Assembly: GCF_014635885.1 (NCBI RefSeq)
Contig: NZ_BMDR01000003.1
Location: forward strand, 1-64,000
Direction of reading: 5' to 3'
Source of the DNA: Acinetobacter vivianii
GTDB taxonomy: Bacteria; Pseudomonadota; Gammaproteobacteria; Pseudomonadales; Moraxellaceae
Length of the DNA: 64,000 nucleotides
Part shown: positions 38,566 to 47,627 of the stretch, in pieces
How positions within the stretch are numbered: position 1 is the stretch's first letter
How the letters are laid out: each line of letters opens with the position of its first letter
Program-made: the position numbers and the translations under genes
Notes under the pieces: generated by a model
Databases searched by the model: none
Told to the model about the DNA's origin: nothing
The model's input: only the letters and a program-made list of their open reading frames with translations

Positions 38566-40815
38566 ATGTCTTTTATCAAATCACGGAAGAAACTTGTCTC
38601 TTCTGCAATAGCATCATCACTTTCAGTCATTGCGATGCCAGCCATTGCTCAGGATCAAGCAGTTCAACTACCAACAATTCATGCACACGCAGCTAAAGAA
38701 GAGTCTTTAAAAGTAGATCAGTCTGCAAATGCAAAATTTGTTGCTCCACTTAAAGACACACCAAAATCAGTCTCTATTCTGTCGCAAAAACTGCTTAAAG
38801 ACACCAACTCAAATACCTTACTTGAAGCACTTCGTTATGAGCCAGGGATTACTTTAGGTGCTGGTGAAGGTGGCACACCTTATACAGATATGCCGATTAT
38901 CCGTGGCTATAACAGTCAAAACTCTATTTATATTGATGGCGTTCGTAATGCCACTTCACAAAGCCGTGATATGTTCGCCGTTGAACAAGTTGAAGTGATT
39001 AAAGGCTCTTCATCTGCACTGGGTGGTGGTGGTAGCATCGGTGGCAGTATCAATCTAGTGACTAAAGTTGCACATGAAGGCGATGTCTATCAAGGTAGTA
39101 TTCAAGGTGGTACAGATAACTATCGCCATATTCAACTTGATGCCAACAAAGACTTTGGTAATGGCACAGCAGGCCGTGTTGTGGTTATGGGTCATGAAAA
39201 TGAAAAACCAGGTCAACACAATGGCGCCGAATATGCTCGTGTTGGTATCGCACCGAGCATTAGCTTAGGCTTGGGTAGCCCAAACCGCGCAACACTTAGC
39301 TATTATTTCTTAAAAAGTAATGATGAGCCAGATGCGGGTATTCCATTTAATAATTCAAATGTTCCAACCAATGCGCCAGCTGGCACTGAAAAAGGTGATG
39401 GTCGACCTGTTCATGTGAAGCAAGGTACTTACTATGGCTGGAAAGCACGTGATTTTGATAAACGCGAAAATCATATCGGTACATTAAAATTAGAACATGA
39501 CTTTAATGAGAATTTAACGCTGACTAACGTCGCGACCTACACTAAATCGAAAGCTGATTATGTCAACTCTATGCCTGATGACTCTAAAGGCAACATCTAC
39601 AATGGTGAAGTATGGCGTCGCTCAAATGGCCACACTAGAGATACGGATGCCTTTGGTGATCAACTTTCTTTAAAAGGGAAATTCAATACCGGAATAATCA
39701 AGCACAGCTTTAATGTAGGAGCAGAATATGCTCACCAAGAAACCGATAAAGCATCGTATCTATTAACGGACTCAGTAAATGGCGTAAACGTTAATAATGG
39801 TTCGGCAATTGATGGAGCGTGTTCTTTAGGTGTTGGGGCTTCTTCAAACTACTGGTGTACGGATTTAAATAACCCGAATCCAAATGACCCATGGTTAGGC
39901 AAGATTGATATTAATCCAACTTCAATTAATACCGTAACCAGTAAAACAACTTCTATCTATGCGTTAGATAGTATTGAATTGCATCCTCAATGGTTACTCG
40001 ACCTTGGTGTTCGTTGGGATAAATTTGATACAGAACAAGTTACAAAAGCAACAGGCGTAAAAATTAAAAGCGATACAGATTATTTCTCTTATCAAGCTGG
40101 TGTCGTTTATAAACCAACAGAACAAGGTAGCATTTATGCAAGCTACGCAACCTCTGCAAGTCCTGTAGGTATTAGCCAAGGTGATGGTGAAAATGATCTT
40201 GGCGCTGCTTATCTAGACTTGAAACCAGAAAAAGCCCGTACGATTGAATTAGGGACAAAGTGGGATCTATTTAATCAGCGTGCTAACGTGACCGCTGCAA
40301 TTTTCCGTACAGAAAAAACCGATTCACGTGTAACAGACTCTAATGGGGATACTCGTAATATTGGTAACAGTAAAGTTGATGGTTTTGAGCTTGGCTTAAA
40401 TGGCAAAATTACTGAAAAATGGGATATTGCTGCAGGTTATAGTTACTTAGACAGTGAGTTAACTAAAGGTAATCAAAACGCTGCGGGCCTATTGGCTGAA
40501 GGAAAACAATTACCATTTGTTGCTAAAAACAGTGCAACATTATGGTCAACATACAAAGTCATCCCTAAACTTACTTTAGGTGCTGGCGTTCAATACCAAG
40601 ATAAAGTATTCGCGAATACTACTGCACCTAAATTCTTACCGACTTATACCATCTACAATGCGATGGCAAAATATGATGTAGATAAGAATGTAAATGTACA
40701 ACTGAATGTGAATAACATTGGTGATAAACGTTACTTTACAGGTGCACATGCCGCTCATTATGCCAATGAAGGTAATGGTCGTAATGCTGTCTTAGCCATT
40801 AACTTTAAATACTAA
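38566..40815 (+). CDS. piuA: PiuA/Fiu-type catecholate siderophore receptor
   Basis: TonB-dependent outer-membrane receptor of 749 residues. Signal peptide ends MPAIAQ; plug domain about 50-170 with DTPKSVSILSQKLL, MPIIRGYNSQNSIYIDGVRN and VEQVEVIKGSSSALGGGGSIGGSINLVTK in pieces; the barrel runs to the C-terminal LAINFKY. The plug and its glycine-rich GGGGSIGG stretch are like Fiu of E. coli and PiuA of Pseudomonas. The neighbouring piuC homologue strengthens this. Ligand preference is inferred from family; in Pseudomonas and Acinetobacter PiuA relatives also take up siderophore-linked antibiotics. A Fur-box-like element precedes it. Confidence 0.82.
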   Translation: MSFIKSRKKLVSSAIASSLSVIAMPAIAQDQAVQLPTIHAHAAKEESLKVDQSANAKFVAPLKDTPKSVSILSQKLLKDTNSNTLLEALRYEPGITLGAGEGGTPYTDMPIIRGYNSQNSIYIDGVRNATSQSRDMFAVEQVEVIKGSSSALGGGGSIGGSINLVTKVAHEGDVYQGSIQGGTDNYRHIQLDANKDFGNGTAGRVVVMGHENEKPGQHNGAEYARVGIAPSISLGLGSPNRATLSYYFLKSNDEPDAGIPFNNSNVPTNAPAGTEKGDGRPVHVKQGTYYGWKARDFDKRENHIGTLKLEHDFNENLTLTNVATYTKSKADYVNSMPDDSKGNIYNGEVWRRSNGHTRDTDAFGDQLSLKGKFNTGIIKHSFNVGAEYAHQETDKASYLLTDSVNGVNVNNGSAIDGACSLGVGASSNYWCTDLNNPNPNDPWLGKIDINPTSINTVTSKTTSIYALDSIELHPQWLLDLGVRWDKFDTEQVTKATGVKIKSDTDYFSYQAGVVYKPTEQGSIYASYATSASPVGISQGDGENDLGAAYLDLKPEKARTIELGTKWDLFNQRANVTAAIFRTEKTDSRVTDSNGDTRNIGNSKVDGFELGLNGKITEKWDIAAGYSYLDSELTKGNQNAAGLLAEGKQLPFVAKNSATLWSTYKVIPKLTLGAGVQYQDKVFANTTAPKFLPTYTIYNAMAKYDVDKNVNVQLNVNNIGDKRYFTGAHAAHYANEGNGRNAVLAINFKY

Positions 40816-40858
40816 GTCAAAACCATAATAACTTTATGGTATTCAGCTTAGTTCATAT

Positions 40859-40886
40859 AAAATAGCCTCGTCATGAGGCTATTTTT
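40859..40886 (+). terminator. Hairpin terminator between piuA and piuC
   Basis: Stem AAAATAGCCTC/GAGGCTATTTT with a five-base loop and T5. It lies 33 bp before piuC, so piuC either depends on readthrough or has a promoter inside this gap. Confidence 0.85.
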
Positions 40887-40919
40887 ACAACTGCAATAAA
40901 TATTCAAAAGGTGTTCACC

Positions 40920-41603
40920 GTGATCCATCATATCCCAAATGTATTAAGCAAAGAACAAGTTGCAGAGTTTCGCCAATTGATGGCAGATGCAAATTGGGTG
41001 GGTGGAAAAATCACTGCGGGGACCCTCTCCGCTTCAGTCAAGAAGAATCAGCAGCTCTCAGAACAAGATCCGCTGACTCATGCGCTCAGTGATATTGTGA
41101 TTAAAGCGATTTGGCAAAATTCACTTTTTCAAGCCGCGGCATTACCACATAAAATCATCCCACCACTGTTTAACCGTTATGATGAATCTGAAAGCTTTGG
41201 CTTCCATGTCGATAACTCGATTCGCCTGATTCGTGGTACATCTGAGCAAATCCGCACTGACTTATCATGCACCTTGTTCTTAAGCGAACCGGAAGAATAT
41301 GAAGGTGGTGAACTGGTGATTGAAGATACCTATGGCTACCATGAGATTAAACTTCCTGCTGGTGATGTCGTGCTTTATCCATCAACCAGTTTGCATGAAG
41401 TCAGTAGTATTAACTCTGGCACCCGTTTCGCTTCATTCTTCTGGGTACAAAGCCTGATTCGGGACGATAGTAAGCGTCACCTATTGTTTACACTAGATGA
41501 AAGTATCCGTGAATTGCGTAAAACTCATGGCGATGCTTATCCAGAAGTGATGAAACTCACCAACATTTACCACAATCTGATTCGGATGTGGTCTGAACTC
41601 TAA
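40920..41603 (+). CDS. piuC: PiuC/YbiX Fe(II)- and 2-oxoglutarate-dependent dioxygenase
   Basis: PKHD-type hydroxylase, 227 residues from the GTG at 40920, which has AAAAGG eight bases before it; an in-frame GTG at 40911 is the less likely start. The iron ligands are visible: HVD in SFGFHVDNS (about 97-99) and the distal histidine in SSTSLHEV-like STSLHEVSS (about 158), with Arg in GTRFASFFW binding 2-oxoglutarate. The family is linked to catecholate receptors (fiu-ybiX, piuA-piuC), where it is thought to help process the incoming siderophore; the reaction is unknown. Confidence 0.92.
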   Translation: MIHHIPNVLSKEQVAEFRQLMADANWVGGKITAGTLSASVKKNQQLSEQDPLTHALSDIVIKAIWQNSLFQAAALPHKIIPPLFNRYDESESFGFHVDNSIRLIRGTSEQIRTDLSCTLFLSEPEEYEGGELVIEDTYGYHEIKLPAGDVVLYPSTSLHEVSSINSGTRFASFFWVQSLIRDDSKRHLLFTLDESIRELRKTHGDAYPEVMKLTNIYHNLIRMWSEL

Positions 41604-41752
41604 TTCGCATACTTTTCAACCCATAGAGATAAAATTAATTTTTTTATCTCTAATCATTAAAATTACGGGAAATTTTCCCCATTAAAATTAAAATAGCGCA
41701 AAAAACAGGGAAATATTTTCCATTCATTGTCTTTAAAATGTTTTATAGACCT

Positions 41753-41781
41753 TTGCAGCCGTCTGTATTTTCACCTAGACT
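41753..41781 (+). promoter_or_regulatory. Candidate sigma-70 promoter for leuL-leuA
   Basis: TTGCAG (41753-41758), 17-bp spacer, TAGACT (41776-41781). Start of transcription would fall near 41788, about 55 bases before the leader peptide start. Confidence 0.55.
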
Positions 41782-41841
41782 GATCACAGTTAGATGATTA
41801 ATATAACTGCAAAATTAAATAACCCATACGAATGGTAGATG

Positions 41842-41931
41842 ATGAAAACAAATCGCGGCTTTACCCAACCGTCTCATACAATACATCTCGCTGCTGCTCT
41901 TCTCCTGATGCTGCGCCTCGCGCGCGTATAA
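41842..41931 (+). CDS. leuL: Leucine-rich leader peptide upstream of leuA
   Basis: 29-codon frame starting MKTNRGFTQPS, then HTIHLAAA, LLLMLRL and ARV before TAA. Six of the last fifteen residues are leucine, all read from CTN codons (CTC, CTT, CTC, CTG, CTG, CTC), whereas genes in this window prefer TTA/TTG. This is the pattern of an amino-acid attenuation leader: ribosome stalling at leucine codons when charged tRNA-Leu is scarce would change downstream RNA folding and raise leuA expression. It lies 132 bp before leuA on the same strand. The ribosome site is weak (GGTAGATG). Confidence 0.82.
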   Translation: MKTNRGFTQPSHTIHLAAALLLMLRLARV

Positions 41932-42007
41932 ATTTTTGGCCTACATTTTTAGGCACTCGATCCCCAAATTCGCTTTAAATTAATTCTTATAGACACCATA
42001 TATATTT

Positions 42008-42047
42008 GTAGCACGTTGCCTTTTATTTGACTCAGCAACCATGCTAC
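42008..42047 (+). promoter_or_regulatory. Hairpin directly before the leuA ribosome site
   Basis: GTAGCA plus GTTGC (42008-42019) can pair with GCAAC plus TGCTAC (42035-42047), an 11-bp stem with a small internal loop and a 15-base apical loop. It ends three bases before AAGGAG of leuA and has no T-run, so it is not a classical terminator. Confidence 0.55.
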
Positions 42048-42063
42048 GACAAGGAGTTATCTC

Positions 42064-43761
42064 ATGATGTTGGCTGACCCAAGCAAAAAATACCGCCGTA
42101 TGTACCAACGCGTCGATTTACCAGATCGCCAATGGCCAAATAATGAAATCAATCAAGCGCCAATCTGGATGAGTACCGACCTTCGTGACGGTAATCAGGC
42201 AATTTTTGAACCGATGAACATGGATCAAAAATTAAAAATGTTCAAAATGTTGGTCAAGATTGGCTTCAAACATATTGAAATCGGCTTCCCTTCTGCTTCA
42301 CAAATCGACTTCGATTTCGCCCGTATGCTAATCGAAGAAAATTTGATCCCTGATGATGTGTATATCGAAGTATTGGTGCAAGCACGTGATCACTTGATTG
42401 AACGTACTTTTGAGGCATTAGTCGGTGCAGAACGTGCCATCGTGCATATCTACAACTCAAACTCTCCAACATTCCGTAAGAAAGTTTTGAATGTCGATGC
42501 CAATGGCTCAAAGCAGCTTGCAATTAATGCAGCAAGCAAAGTCAAAGAATATGCAGCACAATACCCTGCTACAGAATGGATTTTCCAATACAGTCCTGAA
42601 TGTTTCTCTGCAACAGAATTAGAAGTTGCCAAAGATGTTTGTGACGCTGTGACTGAAATCTGGGAAGCATCTCCGACCAATAAAGTCATCTTGAACTTGC
42701 CTGCAACCGTGGAAGTGTCTACGCCGAATGTCTATGCCGATCAAATCGAATGGATGCACCGTAACTTGGCGCGTCGTGATGGCGTGATTATTTCTGTGCA
42801 TTGTCACAATGACCGTGGTTGCGGTATCGCAGCGTCTGAGTTAGCAATTATGGCAGGTGCTGACCGAGTTGAAGGCTGTGTGTTTGGAAATGGTGAACGT
42901 ACGGGTAACGTTGACGTTGCTGCAATTGCATTGAACATGTATACACAAGGTGTTGCACCTAATTTGGATTTCTCCAACATCAATGAAGTCATTGCAACAG
43001 TTGAAGAATGTACGGGTTTACCTGTACATCCTCGTCATCCATATGCTGGTGATTTAGTCTTTACCGCGTTCTCTGGTTCACATCAGGATGCGATTAAGAA
43101 AGGCTTCGAATTCCAGAAAAACGAAGAAATCTGGGATATGCCTTATTTACCAATCGATCCTAAAGATTTAGGTCGTGACTATGATGCGGTGATCCGTGTG
43201 AATAGCCAATCTGGTAAAGGTGGTATTGCTTACTTGTTAGAATCGAATTACAACGTTGCCTTACCACGTCGTGTTCAAATCGAATTCAGCCAGATCGTAC
43301 AGCAACATACCGATGAAAATGGTACTGAAATCAGCGCCCATGAAATCTGGTCTTTATTTGAAAAAACCTATGTGGATGTAAAAAACAGCCATTATCACAC
43401 CAAGCATTATCAATTGTCAGATATTAATGGTACACAAATCATTGAATTAGACGTTGAAATTGACGGAGGAATTCAACGCCTACGCGGTGAAGGCAATGGC
43501 CCGATCTCAGCCATGTTGAATGCTTTACAGTTACCAATTGATGTTGTGAATTATGAAGAGCGTAGCATCAGTTCAGGTGCCAATGCCAAAGCTCTTGCCT
43601 TGATTGAACTTCAAGTGAAAGGTACAGGTAAGAGTGCCTTCGGTGCTGGCGTACATGACAACATCGTGACCTCATCAATTGAAGCTATTATTGCATGTAC
43701 CAACCGTTTGATTGAGCAAGGTGTCTTGACCACAGATCAGGTGGCTGCCGCAGCCGTTTAG
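42064..43761 (+). CDS. leuA: 2-isopropylmalate synthase LeuA
   Basis: First committed step of leucine synthesis: acetyl-CoA plus 2-oxoisovalerate gives 2-isopropylmalate. 565 residues, the longer LeuA type. Catalytic TIM barrel with STDLRDGNQA (about residue 35), the HCHNDRGCG metal-binding motif (about 245), NGERTGNVD, followed by linker and the C-terminal allosteric domain (about 430-565) that binds leucine. AAGGAG lies seven bases before the ATG. No other leu gene is adjacent. Expression is probably controlled by the leader peptide upstream, and activity by leucine feedback. Confidence 0.96.
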   Translation: MMLADPSKKYRRMYQRVDLPDRQWPNNEINQAPIWMSTDLRDGNQAIFEPMNMDQKLKMFKMLVKIGFKHIEIGFPSASQIDFDFARMLIEENLIPDDVYIEVLVQARDHLIERTFEALVGAERAIVHIYNSNSPTFRKKVLNVDANGSKQLAINAASKVKEYAAQYPATEWIFQYSPECFSATELEVAKDVCDAVTEIWEASPTNKVILNLPATVEVSTPNVYADQIEWMHRNLARRDGVIISVHCHNDRGCGIAASELAIMAGADRVEGCVFGNGERTGNVDVAAIALNMYTQGVAPNLDFSNINEVIATVEECTGLPVHPRHPYAGDLVFTAFSGSHQDAIKKGFEFQKNEEIWDMPYLPIDPKDLGRDYDAVIRVNSQSGKGGIAYLLESNYNVALPRRVQIEFSQIVQQHTDENGTEISAHEIWSLFEKTYVDVKNSHYHTKHYQLSDINGTQIIELDVEIDGGIQRLRGEGNGPISAMLNALQLPIDVVNYEERSISSGANAKALALIELQVKGTGKSAFGAGVHDNIVTSSIEAIIACTNRLIEQGVLTTDQVAAAAV

Positions 43762-43825
43762 ATGAGTGAAATATCACATAATCGTCAGTAAAGCTGAGTT
43801 GTAATATCAGAAAAAATGACTTTTG

Positions 43826-43858
43826 AAAGGATACCTGAATTGGTATCCTTTTATTATT
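43826..43858 (+). terminator. Intrinsic terminator after leuA
   Basis: Ten-bp stem AAAGGATACC/GGTATCCTTT with a six-base loop and a T-rich tail. Confidence 0.9.
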
Positions 43859-43887
43859 AATGATTTATTATAGGGCGAATCATTCCA

Positions 43888-45048
43888 GTGTCTTTTCCAT
43901 CGGATTCAGTGGGTTTAGTCACACCACAAAAGTTTCAATTTGAACAACCTCTAGAACTTGAATGTGGTCGAGTATTACCACGTTTTGATTTAATGGTTGA
44001 AACCTATGGAACACTCAATGCAGATAAATCGAATGCCATTCTGATTTGTCATGCACTCTCAGGACATCACCATGCCGCAGGCTACCATCATGAAGATGAT
44101 AAAAAAGCAGGCTGGTGGGATAGCTGTATTGGCCCTGGAAAAGCAATTGATACCGACCATTTCTTTGTTGTTTCATTAAATAATATCGGGGGCTGTAGTG
44201 GCTCTACAGGACCAACCTCACCCAACCCTGAAAATGAAAATCGTCCTTATGGTCCAGACTTTCCACTGGTTACCGTGCGTGACTGGGTCAAAACCCAAGC
44301 TATGCTGTCTGACCGACTCGGTGTTGAGGTTTGGTATTCCATTATTGGTGGTTCTTTAGGGGGGATGCAAGCCTTGCAATGGTCACTGGATTATCCTGAT
44401 CGCCTAAAAAAATGTGCCGTTATTGCCAGCGCACCAAAATTATCAGCTCAAAATATTGCCTTTAACGAAGTTGCACGCCAATCAATTCTGTCAGATCCAG
44501 ACTTCCATCATGGGCGTTATCTGGAAAATGACAGCTATCCAAAACGTGGCCTGATTCTGGCACGTATGGTAGGCCATATCACTTACTTGTCTGAAGAAGC
44601 CATGAAGCAAAAATTTGGTCGTGACCTCAAGTCAGGCAAATTTATGTATGGTTTCGATGTCGAATTTCAGGTTGAAAGCTATTTGCGTTACCAAGGTGAA
44701 CAATTCAGTCGCAATTTCGATGCAAATACTTACTTGATTATGACCAAGGCACTGGATTATTTTGACCCTTCCCGTGAATATGAGCATTCTTTAACAAAAG
44801 CCATGAGTAAGCCAAAATGCCAATTTTTGGTGATTTCATTTACCACGGACTGGCGTTTTAGTCCAAGCCGTTCACAGGAACTGGTAGATGCGTTGATTGA
44901 TAATCATAAGCCTGTCAGCTACTTGGATATTGATGCTGAACAAGGCCATGACTCTTTCTTGTTCCCTATTCCACTCTATGTGAAAACACTACGGGCATTT
45001 TTAGGTGGAGAACAACAGTTGAAATCGACACGACAGGAGCAGCACTGA
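43888..45048 (+). CDS. metX: Homoserine O-acyltransferase MetX
   Basis: Alpha/beta-hydrolase-fold enzyme of 386 residues that acylates homoserine in methionine synthesis. The nucleophile elbow is [12 protein letters not shown] (Ser about 152), with Asp in the FTTDWRFSP region and His in EQGHDSFLF (about 350). Starts at GTG. MetX proteins use acetyl-CoA or succinyl-CoA; gammaproteobacterial ones such as this are often succinyl-specific, which cannot be read reliably here. Its stop codon overlaps the start of metW (TGATG), the usual metX-metW coupling. Confidence 0.95.
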   Translation: MSFPSDSVGLVTPQKFQFEQPLELECGRVLPRFDLMVETYGTLNADKSNAILICHALSGHHHAAGYHHEDDKKAGWWDSCIGPGKAIDTDHFFVVSLNNIGGCSGSTGPTSPNPENENRPYGPDFPLVTVRDWVKTQAMLSDRLGVEVWYSIIGGSLGGMQALQWSLDYPDRLKKCAVIASAPKLSAQNIAFNEVARQSILSDPDFHHGRYLENDSYPKRGLILARMVGHITYLSEEAMKQKFGRDLKSGKFMYGFDVEFQVESYLRYQGEQFSRNFDANTYLIMTKALDYFDPSREYEHSLTKAMSKPKCQFLVISFTTDWRFSPSRSQELVDALIDNHKPVSYLDIDAEQGHDSFLFPIPLYVKTLRAFLGGEQQLKSTRQEQH

Positions 45049-45641
45049 TGCGTATAGATCAACAACTCGCCGAAAAGTGGATCAACCCGAACTCTAGCGT
45101 GTTAGACTTAGGCTGTGGTGATGGTGAATTGCTGGCTCATATGAGCAAACAGCACAATATTCGTGCCTATGGGCTAGAAATTGATCAAGAAAAGATTGCA
45201 ATTGCCATCAGTCGGGGGTTAAATATTATCCAACAGGACTTGAACCTTGGTTTAAGTCGCTTTGCCGACCAGTCTTTTGACTCTGTGGTTATGGCACAAG
45301 CTTTGCAAGCTGTAGATGCACCCGATGTATTACTTCGTGATATGGTGCGTGTCGGCAAACAGGCTATTATTACTTTTCCAAACTTTGCGCATTGGAAGAC
45401 GCGTTCTTTTCTTGCATTGAAAGGGAAAATGCCTGTTTCGGAAGCTTTACCTTATATGTGGTATAACACCCCGAATATTCATTTATGTACTTTCCGCGAT
45501 TTTGAAGCCTTGTGTGCTGAGAACCGGATTAAAATTATTAATCGACTTGCCGTTAATGGTGACCAACAAGGTAGTATGCTCAGTAAGCATATGCCGAACC
45601 TATTTGGTGAAGTCGCAATTTATCGAGTGAGCGCTCTATGA
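45048..45641 (+). CDS. metW: MetW methionine biosynthesis protein
   Basis: Class I methyltransferase-fold protein of 197 residues with SAM-binding motif LDLGCGDGELL (about 20-30) and the family-typical KQAIITFPNFAHWKTR segment. MetW is always paired with MetX and in studied species is needed for full homoserine acyltransferase activity. Overlaps metX by one base and the Sel1-repeat gene by four, so all three are translationally coupled. Confidence 0.95.
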   Translation: MRIDQQLAEKWINPNSSVLDLGCGDGELLAHMSKQHNIRAYGLEIDQEKIAIAISRGLNIIQQDLNLGLSRFADQSFDSVVMAQALQAVDAPDVLLRDMVRVGKQAIITFPNFAHWKTRSFLALKGKMPVSEALPYMWYNTPNIHLCTFRDFEALCAENRIKIINRLAVNGDQQGSMLSKHMPNLFGEVAIYRVSAL

Positions 45642-46225
45642 AAAAGACATTAATCAGCACATTTTTATTTGGTCTGATCAGTATACAAGCGCACGCTGAC
45701 TATGTTGCCCAACCACAATCGGTAGCAACACAGGCAGCGCGATATTCAGTGATGGATATCAATGGATTACAAAGCGCAGCGAAATCTGGTCAGGCTGGGG
45801 CACAGTTTTATTTAGCAACCCGTTACCAGTATGGTAAAGACGTTGCTAAAGATGAGAAACAGGCATTTACTTTATTCAAGGCCGCAGCGGATCAAGGTTT
45901 ATCTGCAGCACAGTTGAATGTTGGCCGTATGTATGCCGATGGTATTGGTACCAAGAAAGATGAAGCTTTAGCGCGTCGTTATTTCGAGAAAGCAGCAAGT
46001 AATGGTGATAACCGTGCCAGCTTTAATCTTGCAATGATGGAAGAGCAAAAGAAAAACTATATGGGTGCTTATCAGTGGTATGAGCTTTCAACCCGTGATG
46101 GCATGCTCGATACCAAAGTAATCAAACTTTCTGAAGGTAAGAAAACTGCTTTGGCGGCTAACCTGACTCAAGATCAGATCCGTACCGCACGTGACCGTGC
46201 TGATAAATGGATTCAAGCACAATAA
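45638..46225 (+). CDS. Exported Sel1-repeat (TPR-like) protein
   Basis: 195 residues. Signal peptide (MKKTLISTFLFGLISIQAHA), then two to three Sel1-like repeats: AQFYLATRYQYGKDVAKDE (about 51), AQLNVGRMYADGIGTKKDE (about 87) and a degenerate ASFNLAMMEEQ copy (about 125). Such repeats mediate protein-protein contacts in the periplasm. ATGA overlap with metW places it in the metX operon, but no link to methionine synthesis is visible. Followed by a terminator. Confidence 0.82.
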   Translation: MKKTLISTFLFGLISIQAHADYVAQPQSVATQAARYSVMDINGLQSAAKSGQAGAQFYLATRYQYGKDVAKDEKQAFTLFKAAADQGLSAAQLNVGRMYADGIGTKKDEALARRYFEKAASNGDNRASFNLAMMEEQKKNYMGAYQWYELSTRDGMLDTKVIKLSEGKKTALAANLTQDQIRTARDRADKWIQAQ

Positions 46226-46249
46226 TCTTTTTTAGATGTATTGAGCGAT

Positions 46250-46281
46250 AAAAAACCGACTTGTGAAAGTCGGTTTTTTAT
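46250..46281 (+). terminator. Intrinsic terminator of the metX operon
   Basis: Stem AAACCGACTT/AAGTCGGTTT with a four-base loop, A6 before and T6 after. Confidence 0.92.
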
Positions 46282-46363
46282 TGCGATAATCTTGGTCAAT
46301 ATCAAATAAAAGCCCTCAGGCTAATTTGCTGCTAAGTCAATAAGTATAAAGAAGAGAAATTTA

Positions 46364-46636
46364 ATGCTTAATAGAAATGAATTTAAACTTTCAATTTATA
46401 TAAGTATTTTCTTTATAGTGAGTGGCATCATTATATTTCAGATGCTAAAGCCATTCTTTTTTGATCATTCTCAAATATTAACTTTCTCGATTCAAATTAC
46501 TTCTTATAAAAATGGCTATACCCAAAGCGATTTCATGAAAGAGTTAGAAAAGTTAAATTCAACTGCTTATGCGACATATGAGTCTGATTACTTTTCCCAT
46601 TTATCACGACCCATCTACAACGTGAAACGATCTTAA
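46364..46636 (+). CDS. Small membrane-anchored protein of unknown function
   Basis: 90 residues, with one hydrophobic helix near the N-terminus (about 10-32) and a polar C-terminal part of about 55 residues that is likely periplasmic. AGAAGAG stands eight bases before ATG. Very AT-rich compared with flanking genes. The stop codon overlaps the next start (TAATG), suggesting coupled translation, or else a single gene split by a frameshift near 46600-46636, since the downstream frame is already open from 46588. Not recognised as a known family. Confidence 0.5.
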   Translation: MLNRNEFKLSIYISIFFIVSGIIIFQMLKPFFFDHSQILTFSIQITSYKNGYTQSDFMKELEKLNSTAYATYESDYFSHLSRPIYNVKRS

Positions 46637-46908
46637 TGCTACCAGTATTCAGAAAAAATACAGATACAGAAATCAGTGAAATATCATCAAAGCCAAGTAA
46701 TCAGTTTCATTTTCAGCTCCCTTTTCATTCCCAAAAGCATTTTTATCCCATCGCGTATATCAACCTCAATTTTCCTTCAATTTTTGGAAGTATTACTTTT
46801 GATTGCAAAAGCAAGCACCCTCAAAAGACATCTTTGATTGAAACAGAAAACTATACCGCCCAAATCATTTTTAATCGGAAAAAATGCTCTATTCATTCAT
46901 ATTCATAA
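46636..46908 (+). CDS. Small unknown protein overlapping the previous gene
   Basis: 90 residues without signal peptide or membrane helix; contains aromatic-rich HFQLPFHSQKHFYP and SIFGSITFDCKSK segments that look like beta-strands. No independent ribosome site is visible because the start lies within the end of the previous gene. Could be the C-terminal half of that protein separated by a frameshift; together they would give about 190 residues with one N-terminal membrane helix. AT-rich, unrecognised. Confidence 0.42.
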   Translation: MLPVFRKNTDTEISEISSKPSNQFHFQLPFHSQKHFYPIAYINLNFPSIFGSITFDCKSKHPQKTSLIETENYTAQIIFNRKKCSIHSYS

Positions 46909-46967
46909 TTCAGCTATTTCATTCTAGAAATACGTTAAAATACGCAAAATTTAGATAGGTTTAACTC

Positions 46968-47591
46968 ATGTCTACCCAATCATGGCTCAACCAAGGCAGC
47001 CTTGTTCTTGCAAGTAATAACAAAGGCAAAGTTGTTGAATTTGAACATCTCTTCCAACAACTCAACCTTCCTGTTGAAATCATTCCTCAAGGCAAACTGG
47101 ATATTGAAGATGCGATCGAAGACGGTCTCAGCTTTGTTGAAAATGCCATTATCAAAGCGCGTCATGCCTCTAAACTTTCAGGCAAACCAGCCCTCGCAGA
47201 TGACTCAGGACTTTGTGTTCCAATTTTAGGTGGTGCACCTGGCATCTACTCGGCACGTTATGCAGGCGAACACGGCAATGATGCTGCCAACAACCAAAAA
47301 CTTTTAGCTGATCTCTCACCCTTCCGTAAAGATGGCGAAGTGATTGAAGGCATGTTTGTTTGCGTACTCGCGCTCGTTACTCATGCAGAAGATCCACTTC
47401 CACAAATTTTCCAAGGCATCTGGAAAGGTGAGATTTTAGAGGCAGCTCGTGGCGAAAATGGCTTTGGTTATGACCCTTTATTTTGGCTACCTGAACTCAA
47501 TGTTTCGAGTGCTGAACTGAGCAAAGTTGAGAAAAATAAGATCAGCCATCGTGGGCAAGCAATGCAGCTGTTTAAAGCAAGTCTAGTTTAA
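46968..47591 (+). CDS. rdgB: XTP/dITP pyrophosphatase (RdgB/HAM1)
   Basis: House-cleaning enzyme that hydrolyses dITP, ITP and XTP to monophosphates, keeping deaminated purines out of DNA and RNA. 207 residues with the family motifs LASNNKGKVVEF (about 13), ENAIIKARHASKLSGKPALADDSGL in two pieces (about 57-82), ENGFGYDPLFW (about 162) and SHRGQAMQ near the end. Cytoplasmic dimer in relatives. Followed by a terminator shared with the convergent AEC gene. Confidence 0.96.
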   Translation: MSTQSWLNQGSLVLASNNKGKVVEFEHLFQQLNLPVEIIPQGKLDIEDAIEDGLSFVENAIIKARHASKLSGKPALADDSGLCVPILGGAPGIYSARYAGEHGNDAANNQKLLADLSPFRKDGEVIEGMFVCVLALVTHAEDPLPQIFQGIWKGEILEAARGENGFGYDPLFWLPELNVSSAELSKVEKNKISHRGQAMQLFKASLV

Positions 47592-47597
47592 AATACT

Positions 47598-47627
47598 AAA
47601 GTGCCCTCCTAAATGAGGGCACTTTTT
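47598..47627. terminator. Bidirectional terminator overlapping the end of the AEC gene
   Basis: Stem AAAGTGCCCTC/GAGGGCACTTT with a six-base loop; the last codons of the minus-strand transporter gene fall inside it. Confidence 0.88.

Noticed and set aside
43859..43888. SAM riboswitch before metX
   Set aside because: Only about 30 bp lie between the leuA terminator and metX, too short for a riboswitch.
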